From CAZGIF01 sp964526045 (GTDB lineage: Bacteria > Patescibacteriota > Gracilibacteria > Absconditabacterales > Absconditicoccaceae), in contig CAZGIF010000004.1 in NCBI GenBank assembly GCA_964526045.1, positions 62,001 to 126,000 of the forward strand: DNA of 64,000 bases, read 5' to 3'. Both the position numbers and the translations under genes were made by a program. How positions within the stretch are numbered: position 1 is the stretch's first letter; every line of letters starts with the position of its first letter. Under the pieces are notes generated by a model, which saw only the letters and a program-made list of their open reading frames with translations, was not told the origin of the DNA and made no database searches. Positions 24,079-36,207 of the stretch are shown here, one piece after another.

Positions 24079-24957
24079 TTACATTACGTTTCAAAACTGC
24101 AAACTTACAACTTCACTATTTCAGATATGTGGCTTTCAATCTAGAGCTCCAAGATATTCTAAACAATAGTTTTCATGACCAAAACACACAACTTTTTTTC
24201 ATTCATCTTTGTATGTCTTATCCAAAGAAGATGCTTGCACTAGCAATTTTTTGAGTTGATGTATATCCAACTGCTTTGATGTAGAGATTGAAGCAAAATA
24301 CTTTTGCACTTCCTCTGCATGAGCATAAAAATTTGACCCAAAAGATCATCTATCATCAGCAAGAATTACAGATCTTGCCTTGTCATACAACGCAAGAAAA
24401 TCATCATCCAAAGCATCTCTATTGATTGTTCACACAACTGGACTATTCGTTGGATTGAACACAGAATACAAAATAACAGAGTCGAAATTTAGTCACAACT
24501 TTTTGTGGATAATTGTCTCCGCAACCGCAAATCATAGAGATTCTCATACATTTTTATAGATATTCGCAGTTTGTACAGCCCTGACTTCGTTGCTACTCAC
24601 AAAAACAAACTCTGTTTGTTTATCCTCAGATGTAAGTCAAGCTTGTAGAGAATCTCTGTGTGTATCAAAAAAAGATTTAGCCTGACTAGATGCACGTTCA
24701 ATTCATGTAGGTGTCAGATCAGTATCAGGCTGTTGTCTACTAGCGAATCATGCTTGTGGAGCATCTCCACTCAAGATATTTTTGTAATGTTGATACGATG
24801 CATCAGCATGACGTACAAAAAACACAGACGCATCTACTGCACATCACCTACGCACAGTCAAACCAATCGTCGATCATAATTCGCTAGCAGTCTGATTCGT
24901 ATTTTTTGCTAAAAGTGAGAGCAACTGTCTCATATGTGTTCTGTGTTCTATACTCAT
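24079..24957 (-). CDS. Histidine phosphatase superfamily protein (292 aa)
   Basis: Phosphoglycerate-mutase-like phosphatase. The catalytic motif is FFVRHADAS (RHA in place of the usual RHG), followed by LTPTGIERA, the phosphate-binding Arg in SSNEVRAVQTA, and the second catalytic His in VVCFGHENY. Acid phosphatase activity on a small phosphate ester or phosphoprotein is expected from the family; the substrate is unknown. It ends 75 bases before the lipoprotein gene. A fragment similar to its last 13 codons recurs at 18059. Confidence 0.85.
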
Positions 24958-25004
24958 AATCTATAAACAAAAAGCTAAAAAACTTACAGCTTAACTAACA
25001 AAAC

Positions 25005-27398
25005 CTACTTCACACGTACAACTCAGGAATGAGCATATACTTCTACAACGTCTCCAGTTTTCAAGACTTTGCTTGCTATCTTGGTTCAAACAACACATGG
25101 AATTCACAACTCACGTGCAATGATAGCCGCATGAGAACAAACTCATCATTCGTCTGTTATGATAGCGGATGCTTTTTGGGCAAGTTGTACCATCATTGGA
25201 GACGTCATAGTTGTGACCAAAACATCTCACTGCTCAAACGAATCACAATCTTTTTGGAATTGGAACACATCGTCGATTGTTACTATTTTTACTTTTCAAG
25301 ATGCGTATCCTGGTTGCGCACATCCACCAACAATATCTCAATCCAACACCGGTGGTGTATAACGATTCTCAAAAAATTCTTTTGCTTGTTCTCAATACAT
25401 ATATTCAAAGCTTTTATTATTAGTCTGGGGTTCGTACGACACAACGCTATAGTTTCTCTCTTGTATCTGCTTAACAGACAAGGTCTTTCATGTAGACAAA
25501 AACTCATTAATATCAGTAAGATTATATGATGTCATCAGTGTCGTCACATCACATCAAACCATATCAGCAATACAACCAAAAAACTCCAAACACAACGTCT
25601 CCATACCCGACCAACAATGCTTCAACTCTAGTCTCGTATATGTCAAAAACTGAATAAACTGTGCTATAGCAACTATCTCCTCAGAACATGTTTCAAAAAA
25701 TCATAGCTGAAAGGATTCAAGTTCTTTTTTATGATGACGTACAGCATCACATTCACGTTCAAGTTGGACAGCGTCTGTCATTGTGAACTTATGTTGCAAA
25801 TATGTGTACATTGCATCGCGAGATCGCACATTGACAAAATTGGCAGGATATTTAGCAATGTACTCGTCCATAGCAGTCTGGCTTAGGCTTTTTTGTCACA
25901 TTTTGATAGTTTTTTGGACAAGTGCTAGTCGATCAAACTGATCTTGTTGCGTCATATCAATCACGATTGGTGTGACAATACGACTCAATATGTCTTGAGT
26001 ATTTTTGCTATTATTTGGGTTAATATAGTTTTGTAGTACTTTTTCTAGATACTCAGTCTGATGTGGGTCTGATGCTCTATACAATGTCTGAACACGAACC
26101 AACAACTCAGCATAACGAACAAACATCGTACGTATTGTTGTTTGGTCAGTAGTCGCAAGTTGTAATCAAACTACAGAATCAACGAAATCATGACATTCAG
26201 CAATTGTATCCAAAATCATATCACGAACCTTTTGTCTTGTTTGCGGATCTTGATATAATTCAGATTTTTGAGCTACATAATCTCCAAAATAAATATACGA
26301 AAATCAATCTTTATGTTGTCTCAACACTGTATCAATTCACTCAGTCAGACAAATATTTTGGTCAACAAAATATGGTTGTGTTTGGTCAAAATTTAGAATC
26401 ATAGCTTCAGCTATCATTGCGGACTGTTTTTGTCCTCGCATAAACGAATACGACAACTCAATCTTGGGTGACGCAGTTACTGGTCTTGCTTGCAAAATAT
26501 ACAACTGACCATCAGCAATCGTTCGCTCTACATCTACTGCAAAACCATAAGATTTTTCGATATTTTTTCATATATCATACAATTGTAACAAAAATTCATC
26601 TGACACTTTTTGTATGTTTTGTTTGTGTTGTGGGACGTGGATAGATTGTGTTCATACGGTATGCCTTTTGTGTTGTAGCATAGTATATTGTGGGTGTATA
26701 TTTTTATTGATACGTGGTTTGTTGTTAACTTTTGAAGTTGAAGCAATAAGATACGAATCTGGTGTAATTATTCATCAAACAAGCGCCTCCCCTAGTCACA
26801 AACATCATTCTATACGAACTGTATCAGATGTAGAAAGAGGATCTTGCGTAAACATAACTCACGAAACATCACTATCAATCATACGCTGAACAACTATTGC
26901 AATACCAATAGCGTCAGTATCAATCTTTTTTTGTTTGCAATAAGAAACAATGCGATCGCTCTGGAGAGAAGTATAACAATCATATATAGCCTTCAAGAGT
27001 CAGTCTTTTGCTACAAAAAGATACGTATCAAACTGTCACGCAAAACTATCATCAACTCCATCTTCACACGTTGCACTTGATCTGACTGCAACATATTCTG
27101 ATCACAACTTTTGGTATGCTTTGTATATCTCATCTATCATATTTTGATCAAAAAAACTATCAACATCCATAGCAAAACGCGTTGATGCACCTATCACAAA
27201 AAATTCTGGAACAGCACATCATAAAGCATGCAATTGAGACAAAGATGCTCATTTTCATCATACAAGCTGTGGATTAGTAGATTCTGAGTCTTGTGCTCGG
27301 ATTATATCTAGCGTAGAAGTATCTGGTCAAAATACCTTTGTAGAAGATGACGTAGAATATGACATAGATTTTTGGTCAAATAAAAGTATATGTACCAT
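25005..27398 (-). CDS. PEP-utilising-enzyme-like phosphotransferase (797 aa)
   Basis: The N-terminal ATP-binding domain is that of PEP synthase / pyruvate phosphate dikinase (GKGASLSQLHALG, then EYVAVRSSATCEDG with a Gly-rich loop). The C-terminus holds the swivelling phosphohistidine domain TDEGGVCSHAAIIARELG with the phosphorylated His. The TIM-barrel PEP-binding domain of PpsA is absent. The order ATP-grasp, variable middle, His domain at the end equals that of rifampin phosphotransferases, which move the beta-phosphate of ATP to a small acceptor. The acceptor here is unknown. Start ATG 27398; ATG 27365 (MSYSTSS) is an alternative. It precedes the histidine phosphatase by 47 bases. Confidence 0.85.
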
Positions 27399-27516
27399 AT
27401 ATAAGGACACATCGACAAAAAAAAGAAATATAAAAAAATAATTTGACTAAAACATATGTATTAACTACAATATAATATGTCGACTACTTTCGACGAACTT
27501 TAACAAAAAAACATAT

Positions 27517-28314
27517 ATGAACAACAAAAACATACAAGATATACAAAAATTTCTCACAACTATCTGACTAAAACACAAAGAAAGTCAGGTGTATATTATT
27601 ACCTATCAATACTGACAGTTAAGCGCATGAGCTATTGCAAAACATACGGGGATTGCAAGGAGTTCGGTGTATGATATAGCATCAACATTGATCAAAAAAT
27701 GATTTTTGAAAACAACTATCAAACGATCATCACATCAAAAAAACGAAAAAAGTAATACAAAAAACTTTGTTGCTATCGATCCACACGATATATATACAAA
27801 ATTGCACGAAAAAAAGAACATACTTGAAAACCAAGCAGAAACATGCTTTTCTCTTTTACCAAGTTTTGAGAAGATTCGTTCTTTTACATGAGATATTCCA
27901 AATATCCAATATCATGAATGAAAAGAGTCTTTGACGTACTTTTTCAAAAAAATAGCTGAAGCTGACTATTCATATTCGATTTTTAGCGTTGATGATTTGA
28001 TCAAACATATTTTTTTTGATCTAGATGAACTATATTCTCATCTCTCACATATACATGTTTCATGAGCAAAACGTATTGTTATTGATACTCCCCTCTCCAG
28101 AAAGTACGTCTCTATGCAAAAAAACAAAAACATTCAACGAAAATTCTTGCCACAATGATATGATTTACAAGCAGAAATTACACTCTATAACGACACACTT
28201 TTACAGATATCTTTATGAGAACAACCAAGCATTCTTCAGATACAACACAAAACATTTTATACAGCACAAAAGACGATTTTTGACTATATGCGACAGACAA
28301 TAACAAATAGCTAA
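27517..28314 (+). CDS. TrmB-like helix-turn-helix transcriptional regulator (265 aa)
   Basis: Residues ~5-70 form a winged helix of the TrmB/MarR-like kind (LTTIGLKHKESQVYIITYQYG, split here as helix 1-2, then AKHTGIARSSVYDIASTLIKKG as the recognition part). The rest is mixed and resembles the effector part of TrmB-like regulators only weakly. It is divergent from the PEP-utilising-enzyme-like gene, 118 bases apart, and could regulate that operon. Several glycines of the helix-turn-helix are TGA-encoded. Confidence 0.75.
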
Positions 28315-28330
28315 CTATACTTACTATTAT

Positions 28331-28359
28331 TTGCGTTGGGTAACAAAATGTTATATAAT
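28331..28359 (+). promoter_or_regulatory. Putative promoter TTGCGT-17-TATAAT
   Basis: TTGCGT at 28331-28336 and TATAAT at 28354-28359 with optimal 17-base spacing, 43 bases ahead of the ATG at 28403. Confidence 0.55.
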
Positions 28360-28402
28360 ACTATACGAACTCTTACTTTATATATAGTCTCATAAAAAAT
28401 AT

Positions 28403-29371
28403 ATGTATATTCTTTTACAAAAAGAACATGGAGAAACACTATGGCACAGAAAATGAGTTATTGAAGATATAGCAATAACTCAATGAAGAAAAGTAGAAAG
28501 TATTCTAAAACCAGTTAAAAACATTCCTTTGGATCTATCAATAGATCATGATGATACAATAACACATATTGCATTATGAAAAGATCTTTTGTGAAAAAAC
28601 AGCAATTATGTTTCTTTGATTACAACAAAGAAAAATTTACTATTGGCACTCGTAAAAGTGTGAAACTGATTTGAAAACCTTACTTTTGAAGAGAAAAAAA
28701 AATTTTTCAATACCACATGGGAAAAATCCTGGGCGAATCATAATATATGAGGGAAAGTAGCTTTTCAAGTAATGCCTCTCTACTCTCCTTATGAAATTTA
28801 CTCAAGTAGATGATGGAAAATCCACATTAGTATAAAAAAATGATTTGAAAAAATACTATCAGAAACTTTTTTTCATAAATGATGGTATTTTAAAACAAAC
28901 GGAAATCTTTGAACATATTTTAATGGCATAAAAGAAGCATGAATAACTATTTATGTTGGATCATATAAAGATATGATTAGTATAGCTTGAGAAATATACA
29001 AAACGCATTTTGATAAACTAACCACAGGGTTTGAAGATATAAATCAAAAAACAGGTGAAACAATTACAATTTGATCATGAACAGACATACACGTTTTTCC
29101 TTGAATATCAGCAAGATTTGATATTGCAAAAACAAGACAGTATATAGAAAACAAAAAATATACTGATTATGCAATACATAGTCACACAGGATATAGTTGA
29201 ATTCCGATATTAGTAACTGACAATAAAAAGTACGATCAATATTATCATGCACGATGTAACACAACTAATAAGGCAAATCGTAATTTTTATTCAAATGAAA
29301 TAAAAAAAATATATGATGACGCTCTTCAAGAATTACAGAAGGATTTCTGAACTGATTTCGTTTGAATATAA
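28403..29371 (+). CDS. Protein of unknown function (322 aa)
   Basis: A single frame from ATG (MYILLQKEHG) to TAA 29369-29371. No signal peptide, membrane segment or familiar motif is visible. Composition is that of a soluble globular protein rich in Lys, Ile and Tyr. It has its own well-formed promoter and is followed by another promoter, so it is probably monocistronic. No family recognised. Confidence 0.75.
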
Positions 29372-29393
29372 GAATATACTATTTTAATTGTGT

Positions 29394-29422
29394 TTGCATT
29401 TGAGAACAAAAAGCTATACAAT
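29394..29422 (+). promoter_or_regulatory. Putative promoter TTGCAT-17-TACAAT
   Basis: TTGCAT at 29394-29399 and TACAAT at 29417-29422, 17 bases apart, 41 bases before the start of the SDR/malic-enzyme operon. Confidence 0.5.
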
Positions 29423-29463
29423 AGCCATAAAAATATCTATTTTATATTTATTGAGTGTAAGTT

Positions 29464-30528
29464 ATGACAGACACATCTTCTCAAAACCTTTCCAATAAAA
29501 CCATAGCTATCATGTGAGGTCTGGGGTACATCGGTGCTCATGTGTATATACAACTCATAGAACAATGACACACGGTTGTTATTTTTGACAATCTTTCTCA
29601 AAGCTCTCTGACAACGATGGCAGATCTAGAAGATATAACCAATGAAGAAGTGTTATTCGTAGAATGAAACATCTCAAACAAAGAACAACTATCTCAACTG
29701 TTTGTTAGATATCCTACAATAGAAACTATCGTTCATTGTGCACATGCAAGGGGTTTGGATGACAACCAACAATCGACGTTTTTGTATTATGAAACAAACA
29801 TAACGTGAACATTGCATCTTTTGCAAGCAATGTTAGAACACAACATCAAAGATATAGTGTATTGTTCAAGTGCTTCATTATACGATGCAAAGCGTATCGC
29901 TCCTCCCTTCCACGAGACAGATGCAGTTGTAGCACATGATGCTTTTACCACAAGCAAATATATGTGAGAATGTTTGTTGCAGGATTTGGCACGCCGTGAG
30001 TGAATCAATTGTGTTTCATTGAGAATAAGCAAAGCAATTTGACTCCATCCATCAGGAATACTTGGAAATAAACACCTTTTGGAACCGCATGATCTTATTA
30101 GTCTACTCTTTGCTGTTGCAAAAAAAAGATTCCCTCACTTCACATTATATGGTAACGATTACAAAACCAAGGACGGAAGTTTTGCTTGGGATTATGTACA
30201 CATTCAGGATGTCGCCAAGGCATTTTGACAAGCAATAAACTATATAGATAGTCACAATCTAGAACGCAGACAAAAACATATGTCTTGAGGATGGTATCAA
30301 AACATCAATATCTGATATGGTCAGTGAACAACTGCCCTCACATTGGTACAATGGCTAGAAGATATATCCTGACAAGAAATTCCGTATTTGGTAGAAGAAC
30401 GTTATGAGTGAGACAATACATCAAATATTGTAAGTACAGACAAAGCCAAAAAACTATTGTGACGAGAACATCAACATATATTGCAAACTGCACTACAAGA
30501 TGTTCGAAGATACGTCAAACATCTCTAA
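29464..30528 (+). CDS. UDP-glucose 4-epimerase-like SDR protein (354 aa)
   Basis: Extended short-chain dehydrogenase of the GalE type. The NAD-binding loop GGLGYIG is at ~18-24, YCSSASLYD carries the catalytic Ser region, and DYVHIQDVAKAF is the GalE-like C-terminal signature. The family's catalytic YxxxK is FTTSK here: Phe161 replaces the Tyr, while Lys165 is kept. This makes normal epimerase chemistry doubtful unless another Tyr substitutes. It is the first gene of an operon with malic enzyme (25 bases downstream). Confidence 0.82.
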
Positions 30529-30553
30529 ATTTTTTATTATTTTGTATACAAGT

Positions 30554-31861
30554 ATGACCAAAATAGATTACAATGCATTATCACTAGAAATGCACAAAAA
30601 ATACAAATGAAAACTTACAACAAAATCCAAAGTACCACTTGAAACACAAGCAGATCTTGCTACATACTACTCTCCTTGAGTTGCTGCGCCTTGTCTTGCA
30701 ATCCACAAAGACCCATCTCTTGCACCAACATATACACGAACCAACAATACAATTGCAGTTATTAGTGATTGAACAGCTGTTTTGTGACTGTGAAATATTG
30801 GATGACTCGCATCATTACCAGTTATGGAATGAAAAGCAATTTTGTTTAAACATTTTGGGAATGTCGATGCTATTCCTATAGTTTTGGATACACAAGATCC
30901 TGATGAAATCATCAGAACAATCTGTAATATTGCACCAAGTTTTGGATGAATAAACCTAGAAGATATCAAAGCTCCAGAATGTTTCTACATCGAAGAACAA
31001 CTACAACAAAAACTCTCAATCCCAGTCTTTCATGATGATCAACATGGAACAGCAATCGTAACGTTGGCATGACTTATCAATGCATCTAAACTCGTTAAAA
31101 AAGAGATTACCTGACTCAAAATCATCGTTCAGTGAGCTTGAGCTGCTGCGATCGCTGTCGTCAAGTTACTAGAAGCATACGGTGTAGAACATGTTATTAT
31201 GTTTGATAGTACATGAGCAATCTATCCAGGAAGAGAAAGAATGAATCCCTACAAAGAATCTATCGCACATCTCAACAAAGACACATTTACATGATCATTG
31301 CACGAAGGTTTGGTTGGAGCTGATGTTTTTATTGGACTATCATGACAAGAAAATAGTATCGATGCACATGTAGTCTCAACCATGGCACACAAACCAATTG
31401 TTTTCGCAACCTCAAACCCATCTCCAGAAATCACTCCAGATGAAGCAAAAAAATGATGAGCATATATAGTCGCAACATGAAGAAGTGACTACCCTAACCA
31501 AATAAACAACGTCCTTGCATTTCCATGAATTTTTAGATGAATTTTTGATGGTAAAATACCACAAATCGAAACTGAACACAAACTCGCTGCTGCTGAAGCA
31601 ATAGCTGCATACGTCATGCAACCAACACCCGAAGAAATTATCCCAAACGCTCTTGATATGCACGTAGCAAACATCGTAGCCGAAGCGGTCAAAAGTGTCA
31701 GTCTCGATTTTGATGAAAGTGAAGAAGTTAACCCTAACCCAAAAATATATACCAAAAAAGATGACTCAGACGATGTAGAAGAAATTTCAGATCCAGAAGA
31801 TTTGGCGTACATAGACGCGATGCTTCTTGATGATACACTCAACGACTCACAAGCTGCCTAA
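30554..31861 (+). CDS. NAD(P)-dependent malic enzyme (435 aa)
   Basis: Oxidative decarboxylation of malate to pyruvate. The N-terminal domain has YYSPGVAAPC and [13 protein letters not shown] (metal ligands); the motif [12 protein letters not shown] and the dinucleotide fold [13 protein letters not shown] follow. The C-terminal ~45 residues (from ~390) are an acidic tail beyond the usual domain. Length otherwise fits the short bacterial form of about 390-400 residues. It lies between the SDR gene and the KH ATPase gene with small gaps. Organisms of this type have reduced metabolism, and this enzyme is one of their few carbon-converting steps. Confidence 0.95.
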
Positions 31862-31883
31862 AAATTTTACTCCCTTGTACCGC

Positions 31884-33275
31884 ATGAATACCATACTCAA
31901 AAAATTCTTTACTGACGATACGATGTCTGTTTTGCTCAAACAAAATACGCCATATCTTCGTAAACAATGAAAACCTGGCAATCGAGAAACACATATTGGA
32001 AGGAAAAAAATCACCAAACATGAGCTCGAAGACCTCATAGACGCAGTTTATAGTGAAGTTGCAGCAAGTGATGATTCTTTTATCGAGATAGACAAAAGAC
32101 ATTCCAAAGTCATCCAACATGGCACATACAGAATTGTGATAGTTTTTCCGCCATTGTCAGATGGGATAGAAATGACAATCGTAAGACCTGTTGTTTTTAT
32201 GCATTTCGAAGATTACGAGATGTCAGAAAACGTCAAAAACATGCTCTTGCATGAAGCAAAATGAATACTTGTTTCTTGAAGTCCTTGATCATGAAAGTCT
32301 ACATTTGCACAATCCCTCGCTGAACAATACGTTATGCAAAAAAAAGTCGTTAAAACTATCGAAGCACCTCGTGATTTGCAAGTTCCTGACGAAGTAACGC
32401 AATATAGTTTTTCTCATGGATCTCATGACGAAATCAGAGATATTCTTTTGCTTTCAAGACCTGACTATACGCTCTACGATGAGGTAAGGAACGTACCTGA
32501 TTTTCACCTTTTCAAAGATTTGAGACTGACGGGAATTGGACTGTTGTGAGTGATTCATGCAACAAGAGCTATTGATAGTATCCAGAGATTTTTGGGTCAT
32601 ATAGAAATGGGAGTTATTCCTCAAGTAGTTGATACAGTAGTATATATGGACGCCTGACAAATCAAAGAAATTTATCAACTTGCACTACGTGTCAAAGTTC
32701 CCGCTGGGATGATGTCAGAAGACCTTGCTCGTCCCGTGATAGAAGTCAGTAGTTTTTTTTCTCAAAAAATCATGTATGAAATATACACATACTGAGAACA
32801 AACGATGGTTATTCCTCTCGAAGACATCGAAACTGCACAAAACCAAAAAACAACATGAATCCAAGCCATGGCCAAAAGCTTCGTCCAAGACTATTTTGCA
32901 CAGCGTTTGGACATACAACACTACGTCACACTCAAATGACAAACTGTCTTTTTGTATGTTGATGACAAAAACAAATGAGCAATCATCTGAAAAGCTGGTG
33001 AAAAAATACAAATCGTCGAAAAAGAACTCTGACTGAGTGTGTCAGTTAGAGATATTCTTGACCTGCCTATCGCAGCAATCGACGTCAAACTCATCGACAC
33101 GACCAACAACTGATGTATTCTACAATTTCCAGCAACTCGATCAAATCGTTCAGCAACAATCTTGACATGAAATCACGTCGAAGAAGTCAAAATAAATGCA
33201 CAATCACAAGCCCACATCAACCAAAAATACCTCGTTAAGAAAATACAGAAAAGATGATTTGTTGTTTTGGAGTAG
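31884..33275 (+). CDS. Secretion/pilus-type ATPase with C-terminal KH domain (463 aa)
   Basis: The P-loop VSGSPGSGKSTF (three of its glycines on TGA) is at ~125-136. [10 protein letters not shown] and [15 protein letters not shown] follow, as in PilT/VirB11-type ATPases. Residues ~355-400 contain [19 protein letters not shown], the GxxG loop of a KH nucleic-acid-binding domain. This combination is known from PIN-ATPase-KH proteins of archaea and some bacteria, but the N-terminal PIN domain is missing here. The first ~110 residues are unrecognised. An RNA-related role is more likely than secretion. It starts 22 bases after malic enzyme. Confidence 0.82.
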
Positions 33276-33320
33276 GTTATATTTCATAAAGTATAAAAAA
33301 ACTTTATCAAAAAAACAATC

Positions 33321-34586
33321 ATGAATAGTTCACATAAAAATATTGATACAGAATTAATTAAAATACGGATTTATGGATGAGAAACAAAAAATTTAGACTT
33401 CAAAGAAAGATTTGATTTTTCAACAAAAGAAACAAAAGCATCCTTTGTTAAGGACTTTTTGGCAATGGCAAATACAAAGTGATGATGAAGACTACTTATT
33501 GGTTTTGATGATAATAAAGAGTGTATATGAATTGATCATGATGATTTACCTAAATATGAGATTACAAGGTTACATGACATCATAAAAGAATATAGTGACC
33601 CGATGCTAATTTTCGATATTCATAATGAGATATTTGAAAAGAAAAACATTGTGATTATATATATTAACGAATTTTTGAAAGAACCTATTATATGCAAAAA
33701 AGACTGTGGGAGCGAATTACATAAGTGAAAAATCTATCATAGAACAGATTGAGCAAAGTCCCAACCTGTTGATAATAGTGAAGATATGAGAAAATTAATA
33801 AATTTGTCAATTGAAAAATCAAAGGAAGATATGGTTCAGACACTTCATAGAATAATTTCATGATGAAGTATCAAAAAGGAAATTTTATTTGAAGAAGAAA
33901 TTAATAATCTTCTAAGGTGTTTTAATCAAAAACAAACAACTAGAAAACCATCATTTGAAATATTTCTTCTTCCTCAAAAAAACATAAAATTACCAATTAA
34001 GAATCTAGAAAAGCTCATTAGAGATAGCATTATCAGTTTACCAAGTGGTAATTATCCAACCATCATTCCTAATCAACAGGACATATCACCAATAGAAGGA
34101 TGAAAATGACTTAGTTTAGATTTTTTACCATATTCTGCAGATTCATATGAATTATTTCATTTTTGATTAAACTGATTTATTTGATATAAATCAACATTCC
34201 TGAGAGATGAAATAACATCTAAAGAAATTAGTATGGTGTACTTTGTTCGAAGGTTATTAGAACATGTTTATTTTTTAAAAAACATCGTCAAAAACGATGA
34301 AACGGTTTTTGATTGATGATTAAAAATTACTCTAAAGTTAGAATGAATAAAAGATTTTAAACTAAAAGATAGTGGTTATCGATCAAGAGATTTTAAAAGT
34401 ATTACAGATGAATTTTGAGTAAAAGATATAGTCTTTGACTCAAAAGAACTTCTAAATGATCCTGACAACATATTAAAGAATATTATAGCAAGTGTATTTT
34501 ATTACTTTAATTTCAAATGAGATTATTATGAGGGAATTATACCAAAACTAATTGATAAAGCCAAACAGGCAAATCAATATCAATAA
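33321..34586 (+). CDS. AlbA_2 / Schlafen-like putative ATP-binding protein (421 aa)
   Basis: The N-terminal ~130 residues match the AlbA_2 (formerly AAA_4) family: an early acidic strand LDFKERFDFS, then FVKDFLAMANTKGGGRLLIG and IYHRTDGAKSQP. These domains occur in putative regulators and in some defence proteins related to Schlafen. The remaining ~290 residues are unrecognised. It ends 66 bases before the first copy of a repeated terminator module. Codon use and AT content are like its neighbours. Confidence 0.78.
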
Positions 34587-34651
34587 TTAAATTTTCTCTA
34601 CTGCAACTAAAAAAAAGTAACTGATCGAACTATGGAAATAAACACATCAAA

Positions 34652-34680
34652 AACAGAGAAAAAATTCTCTGTTTTTTTTT
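34652..34680 (+). terminator. Terminator, repeated-module copy 1
   Basis: Stem AACAGAGAA/TTCTCTGTT with loop AAAA and a run of nine T. The same stem recurs at 35960, 37389 and 40335. Confidence 0.85.
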
Positions 34681-34771
34681 GATGCAATTAATAAGCTAAA
34701 AATTGGAATTCAGTATATTCTACTATAGCTAAAAAAAATAATTCGTTTCTATATAATAATTTGTACTTGCG

Positions 34772-35929
34772 ATGATATCAAAAAAAATACTTTCACTGAT
34801 CATAATTACAATATCAGCTATAATTGCAGCTGCTATATTAATGATACTGCATAATTATTCAATAGTACAACACTTCTCACCAATATGAACCGTAGAGCAA
34901 TATCCTTATTGAACACAAGATTCTATATTGTTATATATACTATTGTTTATGATATTTATTGTTCAGTCAATTTATATAGCGTATTCTTATTATAAAATAA
35001 ATAGTAGTTTATTTTTATTTTGGCAAACATCAGTCAATATAGCATCGATAGCTTTACTAATGTTGAATAACTTATTTTTTACAGATTGAATATATGTTCA
35101 ATTTCCGATATTAAGCCTAATTCTTCTATCTTGATATTTCCTTGTAAAAACAAAAGTAAAAAACAGACTCAATAAAGCTTTCAAACGACTATCTTTATCA
35201 CTAATAATATTTCTTTTAGTCTGTATAGTGTGAATATTTACAAATAATTTGTTTGGCGGAACAGAACAAAGTATACGAAATATTACATACTGAATTTTTA
35301 TATTTAAAGGTATCGTACTAGTCATATCACTAACAATACTACTTGTTTTATCTATATGGAATTTATTTGTCTTTCTAAGATCTTTAAATAAGTGAACGCA
35401 AAAAGATATATCTACAGTTGTTTTTTGTTTACGATGTTTTTTTCTTTGAACTATATGGATCCTTTTTGAGTGGATTAGCCCAAAGCTAGCTTTTGTTAGT
35501 CGAAGCATCTTTTATCTATCTATAGCTATAGGTATTATTTATTTCGTCATTAATAAACGACAAAAAAAAGAAAAAACACGAATATATGTATGAGTTATAT
35601 GACTTTTCTTATTGTTATTACCTCATGTTTTTACTAATGAAAATATATCCAGAAATCCAATACACAAATATAACATCTCAGAATCCACAAATCCAAAAAA
35701 CAGAAATGACATATTGGATACATGCAATTTACCAAGACGCTCCAATTGGACTCGTAAGTGAATAACAATACAAAATCGATTAACTCCATGTACACAAAGA
35801 TTTCGACACTATTACTATGACAAAGATATTTTTAGGATGTTTCCATTTTTTATGTTTCTTTTTTTAGTAACATTTTACTTATATGTTCGTATAGTGTTCT
35901 TTCGATGAATTAGTAAAAATAATGAATAG
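34772..35929 (+). CDS. Polytopic membrane protein, function unknown (385 aa)
   Basis: Starts with ATG (MISKKILSL). About eight or nine hydrophobic segments can be seen, beginning at ~5-27 and including ILLYILLFMIFIVQSIYIAY and a final one near ~355-378. A hydrophilic Cys-containing loop (~305-350) lies before the last segment. No transporter signature is recognised. The gene fills the interval between terminator-module copies 1 and 2. Confidence 0.75.
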
Positions 35930-35954
35930 ATTGAGCCATCTAGAAGCAAAGTTA

Positions 35955-36060
35955 ACAAAAACAGAGAAAAAATTCTCTGTTTTTTTTTGATGGAATTAGT
36001 AAGCTAAAACTCAAGGTTAACAAATTTATACAAGAATTCAGTCAGTCTATTCCTTTTTTA
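35955..36060 (+). repeat. Terminator module copy 2 with ~70-bp conserved flank
   Basis: Contains the hairpin AACAGAGAA/TTCTCTGTT (35960-35981) plus T-run, then GATGGAATTAGTAAGCTAAA and CTCAAGGTTAACAAA up to a TTTTTTA end. It repeats with only a few changes at 37384-37490. Confidence 0.8.
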
Positions 36061-36207
36061 TTATAATCTATATGCTGTATATGATAAAAAATAGAAAAAT
36101 TTGTTTTCTTGCTTAGAAAAAAGGAGCGAAAAGTTGCTTTTACATATATGAAATTTATAATTAATTATACTACAATCTAATGATTTAATATCTCAAATAA
36201 ATAACAA

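Noticed and set aside
27441..27476. TTGACT and TATAAT upstream of the TrmB-like gene as a promoter
   Set aside because: Spacing is about 22 bases, too long for a normal sigma70 site; only the -10 is convincing.
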